Origin: Bacteroidales bacterium UBA6360
GTDB lineage: Bacteria > Bacteroidota > Bacteroidia > Bacteroidales > UBA932
Direction of reading: 5' to 3'
Length of the DNA: 10,315 nucleotides
NCBI GenBank assembly: GCA_002440085.1
Contig: DJRM01000005.1
Span: 1-10,315, forward strand
Shown here: piece after piece, positions 7,384 to 10,315 of the stretch
How the letters are laid out: the number at the start of each line of letters is the position of its first letter
Position numbering within the stretch: the first letter of the stretch is position 1
Notes under the pieces: generated by a model
The model's database searches: none
What the model saw: only the letters and a program-made list of their open reading frames with translations
Told to the model about the DNA's origin: nothing
Position numbers and translations under genes: made by a program

Positions 7384-7412
7384 CTTTGGGTTTACAGACC
7401 GTGACCCGAAAG
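7384..7412 (+). promoter_or_regulatory. Candidate rpsO leader hairpin (possible S15 autoregulatory element)
   Basis: At the very 5' end of the predicted transcript, CTTTGGGT (7384-7391) pairs with ACCCGAAAG (7404-7412) in eight Watson-Crick pairs with G7408 bulged and a 12-base loop. Loop bases 7398-7401 (ACCG) can also pair with 7416-7419 (TGGT), which would make a small pseudoknot. S15 is known to repress its own mRNA through structurally different leaders in several phyla. That this one is such a switch is inference. Confidence 0.4.
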
Positions 7413-7447
7413 TTTTGGTATTATTAACAATCTTAAATTTTTTCAAG

Positions 7448-7723
7448 ATGGCTGAATATTTGGCACCGGAGAAAAAACAGGAGATTTTCGCGAAGTACGG
7501 AAAGTCCAACACTGACACCGGCTCACCTGAGAGCCAGGTTGCGCTGTTCTCCTACCGTATCGCTCACCTCACTGAGCACCTCAAGAGCAACAAGAAGGAT
7601 TTCTCAACCCGTCGTGCGCTTTTGAAGCTCGTAGGTAAAAGACGTCGTGTACTTGACTATCTTAAGGAAATCGACATCGAGAGATACAGGGCTATCGTCA
7701 AGGAGCTCGGTCTCCGTCGATAG
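7448..7723 (+). CDS. rpsO: 30S ribosomal protein S15
   Basis: A 91-residue primary binding protein of the 16S rRNA central domain, also contacting 23S rRNA in bridge B4. The ATG at 7448 (MAEYLAPEKK) gives the length usual for S15. An in-frame upstream start at 7415 would add MVLLTILNFFK, which does not belong to the family and lies inside the leader, so it is rejected. The family signature is clear: TGSPESQVALFSYRIAHLTEHL (24-45, helices alpha1-alpha2), the 16S-contacting KKDFSTRRALLKLVGKRRR segment (49-67), and the C-terminal helix LDYLKEIDIERY. The region before the start is AT-rich with no Shine-Dalgarno motif, typical of Bacteroidetes. It has its own promoter, a structured leader, and an intrinsic terminator 18 bases after the stop. 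The gene precedes pnp, the same order as in E. coli and many bacteria. Confidence 0.98.
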   Translation: MAEYLAPEKKQEIFAKYGKSNTDTGSPESQVALFSYRIAHLTEHLKSNKKDFSTRRALLKLVGKRRRVLDYLKEIDIERYRAIVKELGLRR

Positions 7724-7740
7724 ACGACATCAGGAAATCA

Positions 7741-7771
7741 GGGTATATCCGGAAAGGGATATACCCTTTTT
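7741..7771 (+). terminator. Strong intrinsic terminator between rpsO and pnp
   Basis: GGGTATATCC (7741-7750) and GGATATACCC (7757-7766) form a perfect 10-bp stem with a GGAAAG loop, followed by five T and, after CTCG, six more T. This is the clearest terminator in the window. Partial read-through would still let rpsO transcripts reach pnp, as is established for the equivalent site in E. coli. Confidence 0.92.
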
Positions 7772-7787
7772 CTCGTTTTTTACCTTT

Positions 7788-7795
7788 TTATTTTG
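7788..7795 (+). promoter_or_regulatory. Weak candidate -7 box for pnp
   Basis: TTATTTTG matches TAnnTTTG at all but one fixed position, and no -33 TTTG lies at the proper distance. It is the only promoter-like site I see between the rpsO terminator and pnp. If used, the leader would be about 125 bases. Otherwise pnp depends on read-through from rpsO. Confidence 0.25.
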
Positions 7796-7823
7796 CAGCA
7801 TATCTCGGTGGTGTTCACAAATC

Positions 7824-7913
7824 TCAACCTGCGGCGCCACTCGGAAACCAACATATATACACACAGTACGCAACAGTTTTACTAATCGGCTCTCATCGGG
7901 AGAGGCAGGTTGA
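7824..7913 (+). promoter_or_regulatory. pnp leader long-range stem with nested hairpin
   Basis: TCAACCTGC (7824-7832) and GCAGGTTGA (7905-7913) are perfect 9-base inverted copies 72 bases apart. A smaller hairpin, CTCTC (7890-7894) with GAGAG (7900-7904), directly abuts the inner side of the 3' arm, allowing coaxial stacking. The structure ends 11 bases before the chosen pnp ATG and buries the alternative TTG start (7910-7912). In E. coli a duplex in the pnp leader is cut by RNase III and used by PNPase for autoregulation. A similar role here is inference. Confidence 0.4.
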
Positions 7914-7924
7914 ACAAAAATTTA

Positions 7925-10282
7925 ATGAACATTATCAACAAGAAAATCGAATTATCCGACGGAAGGGTAATCGAGATTGAGACCGGCAAGCTTGCAAAGC
8001 AGGCTGACGGCTCTGTGGTAGTCAAGATGGGCGGCACGATGCTGCTCGCGACGGTGACTGCGGCCAAGGATGCAAAGGATGACGTGGACTTCATGCCGCT
8101 GCAGGTCGACTACAAGGAAAAATTCTATTCAGCAGGACGCTTTCCGGGAGGATTCATGAAGAGGGAAGGCAAGGCCACGGACGCGGAGGTTCTTACGGCG
8201 CGTCTGGTTGACCGCGCTCTCAGGCCTCTTTTCCCGGAGGACTTCCATGCCGAGGTTTATGTGCAGATTACGCTCATCTCCGCCGAGAAGGACATCCAGC
8301 CGGACGCCCTCGCGGGACTCGCGGCTTCTTCAGCCCTTGCGGTGAGCGACATTCCGTTCGGCGGCCCAATCTCCGAGGTTAGGGTTGTCCGCATCAACGG
8401 GGAATTCAAGATTGACCCGACTTTCAGCGAGATGGAGCAGGCGGACCTCGACCTTATGGTCGCGGCTACCTACGACAACATCATGATGGTCGAGGGCGAG
8501 ATGAAGGAAGTGAGCGAGGCCGATATGCTTGAGGCCATCAAGTTCGCCCACGAGGAAATCAAGAAGCACTGCAAGGTGCAGATGGAGCTCACCGAGGAGT
8601 GCGGCAAGACCGTGAAGAGGACTTACTGCCACGAAATCAACGACGAGGAGCTCAGGAAGGCGGTCGAGGCATTCTGCTACGACAAGTGCTACGCCGTGGC
8701 TAAGTCCGGACAGGACAAGCACGCCCGCAGCGACGCCTTTGAGGCAATCAAGGAGGAATTTATGCAGACCATCCCGGAGGAGGAGCGCGAGGAGAAGCAG
8801 ATGATGGTTGACAGATACTATCACGCGGTCGAGAAGGCTGCCATGAGGAATCTTATCCTCGACGAGGGCATCCGTCTTGACGGGCGCCACACCGCCGAGG
8901 TCCGCCCTATCTGGTGCGAGGTCGGCTACCTGCCGTGCGCACACGGAAGCGCAGTCTTCACGCGAGGCGAGACCCAGTCTCTCGCGTCCGTGACTCTCGG
9001 AACGAAGATGGACATGAAGGAGCTTGACGAGGTTCTCGTCCAGGGCACCGAGCAGTTTGTCCTCCACTACAACTTCCCGCCGTTCGCAACCGGCGAGGCA
9101 AAGGCGCAGAGGGGCGTGGGCCGTCGTGAAATCGGTCACGGAAACCTCGCGTGGAGGGCTCTCAAGCCGGTGGTTCCGCTCGCTCCTGAAAACCCTTACG
9201 CAATCCGCGTGGTTTCAGACATCCTTGAGTCCAACGGCTCGTCTTCAATGGCCAGCGTCTGCGGAGGCTGCCTTGCCCTGATGGATGCCGGAGTGAAGAT
9301 AAAGAAGCCGGTGGCCGGCGTTGCCATGGGACTCATCACCGACGCCGACAAGCCTAACGAGCGCTATGCAATCCTCACCGACATTCTCGGGGACGAGGAT
9401 CACCTCGGCGACATGGATTTCAAGGTAACGGGGACAAAGGACGGAATTACCGCCACCCAGATGGACATCAAGGTCGACGGGCTCTCATACGAAGTGCTCG
9501 CGAAGGCTCTTGAGCAGGCTCGTCAGGGCCGTATGCACATCATGGGCGAGATGATGAAGACCATCAGCGAGCCTCGTGAGGACTACAAGCCGTTCGTTCC
9601 GCGCATTGTCCAGATTCGCGTTCCTGGCGAGTTCATCGGGGCGATTATCGGCAAGGGCGGCGAGGTCATCCAGAAGATTCAGCGCGAGACGGGCACGACC
9701 GTCACTATCAACGAGGAGCAGAACAACGGCGTCAGCGAGGGTGTTGTTGACATCTTCGGCGACAACAAGGAGTGCATGGACAAGGCTCTTGAATGGATTA
9801 ACGGCATCTGCGCCGTTCCTGAGGTCGGCCAGGTATATCACGGGAAGGTCGTTTCCATCCTTGAGTTCGGCGCCTTCGTGGAGATTCTTCCGGGCAAGGA
9901 AGGCCTGCTCCACATCTCCGAGCTTGACTGGAAGAAGACCGACAAGGTTGAGGATGTCCTCAAGGTAGGTGACGAGGTTGATGTCAAGCTTCTTGAGATT
10001 GACCCTAAGACCGGCAAGATGCGCCTGAGCCGCCGTGCCCTCATGGAGAAGCCGGAGGGATATGTCGAACCGGAGCGCAAACCACGGCCGTCCGGAGACC
10101 GTCGTGATGACCGCAGGGGAGGAGACCGCCGCGATGGCCGCGGACCTCGTCGTGACGGTGACCGTCGTGACGACCGCAGGGGTGACCGCCGCGATAACCG
10201 CGGACCTCGCCGTGACGAACGTCAGGATGCTCCGAGGGAGATTCCGATTGCGGATGGTGAGTCTGATCCAAATATGTTCTGA
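7925..10282 (+). CDS. pnp: Polyribonucleotide nucleotidyltransferase (PNPase) with basic/acidic tail
   Basis: 3'-5' phosphorolytic exoribonuclease, acting as a trimer in RNA decay and quality control. From ATG 7925 (MNIINKKIEL) it has 785 residues, about 70 more than E. coli PNPase. Domains in order: RNase PH-like core 1 (about 8-140, with GRFPGGF 71-77), a helical linker, RNase PH-like core 2 (about 315-525), KH (about 555-615, IIGKGG 574-579), S1 (about 635-705, FGAFVEILPGKEGLLHIS), then a tail. Catalytic and phosphate-binding residues are present: GRREIGHG, the serine cluster SNGSSSM (436-442), and GDEDHLGDMDF with D490 and D496. The tail (about 710-785) is rich in RRD and RG motifs, includes a tandem repeat, and ends SDPNMF. 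An in-frame TTG at 7910 has a purine-rich GGGAGAGG before it and would add five residues. I prefer the ATG because family N-termini begin near it and A-rich DNA precedes it. Confidence 0.97.
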   Translation: MNIINKKIELSDGRVIEIETGKLAKQADGSVVVKMGGTMLLATVTAAKDAKDDVDFMPLQVDYKEKFYSAGRFPGGFMKREGKATDAEVLTARLVDRALRPLFPEDFHAEVYVQITLISAEKDIQPDALAGLAASSALAVSDIPFGGPISEVRVVRINGEFKIDPTFSEMEQADLDLMVAATYDNIMMVEGEMKEVSEADMLEAIKFAHEEIKKHCKVQMELTEECGKTVKRTYCHEINDEELRKAVEAFCYDKCYAVAKSGQDKHARSDAFEAIKEEFMQTIPEEEREEKQMMVDRYYHAVEKAAMRNLILDEGIRLDGRHTAEVRPIWCEVGYLPCAHGSAVFTRGETQSLASVTLGTKMDMKELDEVLVQGTEQFVLHYNFPPFATGEAKAQRGVGRREIGHGNLAWRALKPVVPLAPENPYAIRVVSDILESNGSSSMASVCGGCLALMDAGVKIKKPVAGVAMGLITDADKPNERYAILTDILGDEDHLGDMDFKVTGTKDGITATQMDIKVDGLSYEVLAKALEQARQGRMHIMGEMMKTISEPREDYKPFVPRIVQIRVPGEFIGAIIGKGGEVIQKIQRETGTTVTINEEQNNGVSEGVVDIFGDNKECMDKALEWINGICAVPEVGQVYHGKVVSILEFGAFVEILPGKEGLLHISELDWKKTDKVEDVLKVGDEVDVKLLEIDPKTGKMRLSRRALMEKPEGYVEPERKPRPSGDRRDDRRGGDRRDGRGPRRDGDRRDDRRGDRRDNRGPRRDERQDAPREIPIADGESDPNMF
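10094..10216 (+). repeat. Tandem duplication encoding the RRD/RG tail of PNPase
   Basis: Two in-frame units, 10094-10156 (63 bases, 21 residues) and 10157-10216 (60 bases, 20 residues), both encode GDRRDDRRG...DRRD.RGPRRD. By hand alignment they differ by one 3-base deletion and six substitutions over 60 aligned bases. The high DNA identity, including synonymous positions, points to a recent duplication. Confidence 0.9.
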
Positions 10283-10315
10283 ATTCGGGGCGAATAAAAG
10301 GCGGTCTGCTGCGTT

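Noticed and set aside
7401..7427. Eight-codon GTG mini-frame in the rpsO leader, possible leader peptide
   Set aside because: Very short, non-ATG, and its first codons fall in the candidate hairpin. Nothing supports translation.
8330..9139. Long antisense open frame (269 codons) opposite pnp
   Set aside because: Leucine/histidine-rich low-complexity product with no motif. The opposite strand encodes conserved PNPase throughout.
10283..10295. ATTCG-GGG-CGAAT hairpin right after pnp as a terminator
   Set aside because: Only five base pairs with a 3-base loop, followed by AAAAGG instead of a T-run. The window ends too soon to judge.

Overview
The window looks like chromosomal DNA from a Bacteroidota member, most likely the order Bacteroidales. 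The evidence is a type III glutamine synthetase of Bacteroides length, promoters matching the Bacteroidetes consensus TTTG-N20-TAnnTTTG upstream of glnN and rpsO, A/T-rich sequence instead of Shine-Dalgarno motifs before most starts, and lipoprotein/Big_2/SUMF1 proteins typical of gut Bacteroidales. Coding DNA is moderately GC-rich with many C/G-ending codons, which fits Alistipes-like or uncultured gut lineages better than Bacteroides. The genus cannot be settled from this sequence.

Layout, all genes on the + strand: (1) 1-2971, a two-gene surface cluster: the 3' part of a beta-rich secreted protein, then a lipoprotein with three bacterial Ig-like domains and a C-terminal sulfatase-modifying-factor (SUMF1/FGE-like) domain. 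(2) 2972-3143, an intergenic region with a nine-C run, several inverted repeats and the glnN promoter. (3) 3144-5330, glnN (glutamine synthetase III). (4) 5331-5425, terminator-like hairpins and the glmS -7 box. (5) 5426-7273, glmS. (6) 7274-7447, a palindrome, the rpsO promoter and a structured leader. (7) 7448-7723, rpsO (S15). (8) 7724-7924, a strong intrinsic terminator and the pnp leader. (9) 7925-10282, pnp with an arginine/aspartate-rich tail containing a recent tandem duplication. (10) 10283-10315, no gene.

Functionally, the first two genes probably encode exported cell-surface proteins. GlnN makes glutamine, and GlmS spends glutamine to make glucosamine-6-phosphate for the envelope. 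The rpsO-pnp order is the widely conserved S15/PNPase pair, where RNA-level control is well known in E. coli. I found no clear new multi-gene system such as defence, a mobile element or CRISPR. The most interesting unexplained signals are in the non-coding stretches: candidate RNA structures in the rpsO and pnp leaders, a palindrome over the rpsO -33 element, a G-U-rich hairpin around the glnN -33 element, and the repeated basic/acidic tail of PNPase.
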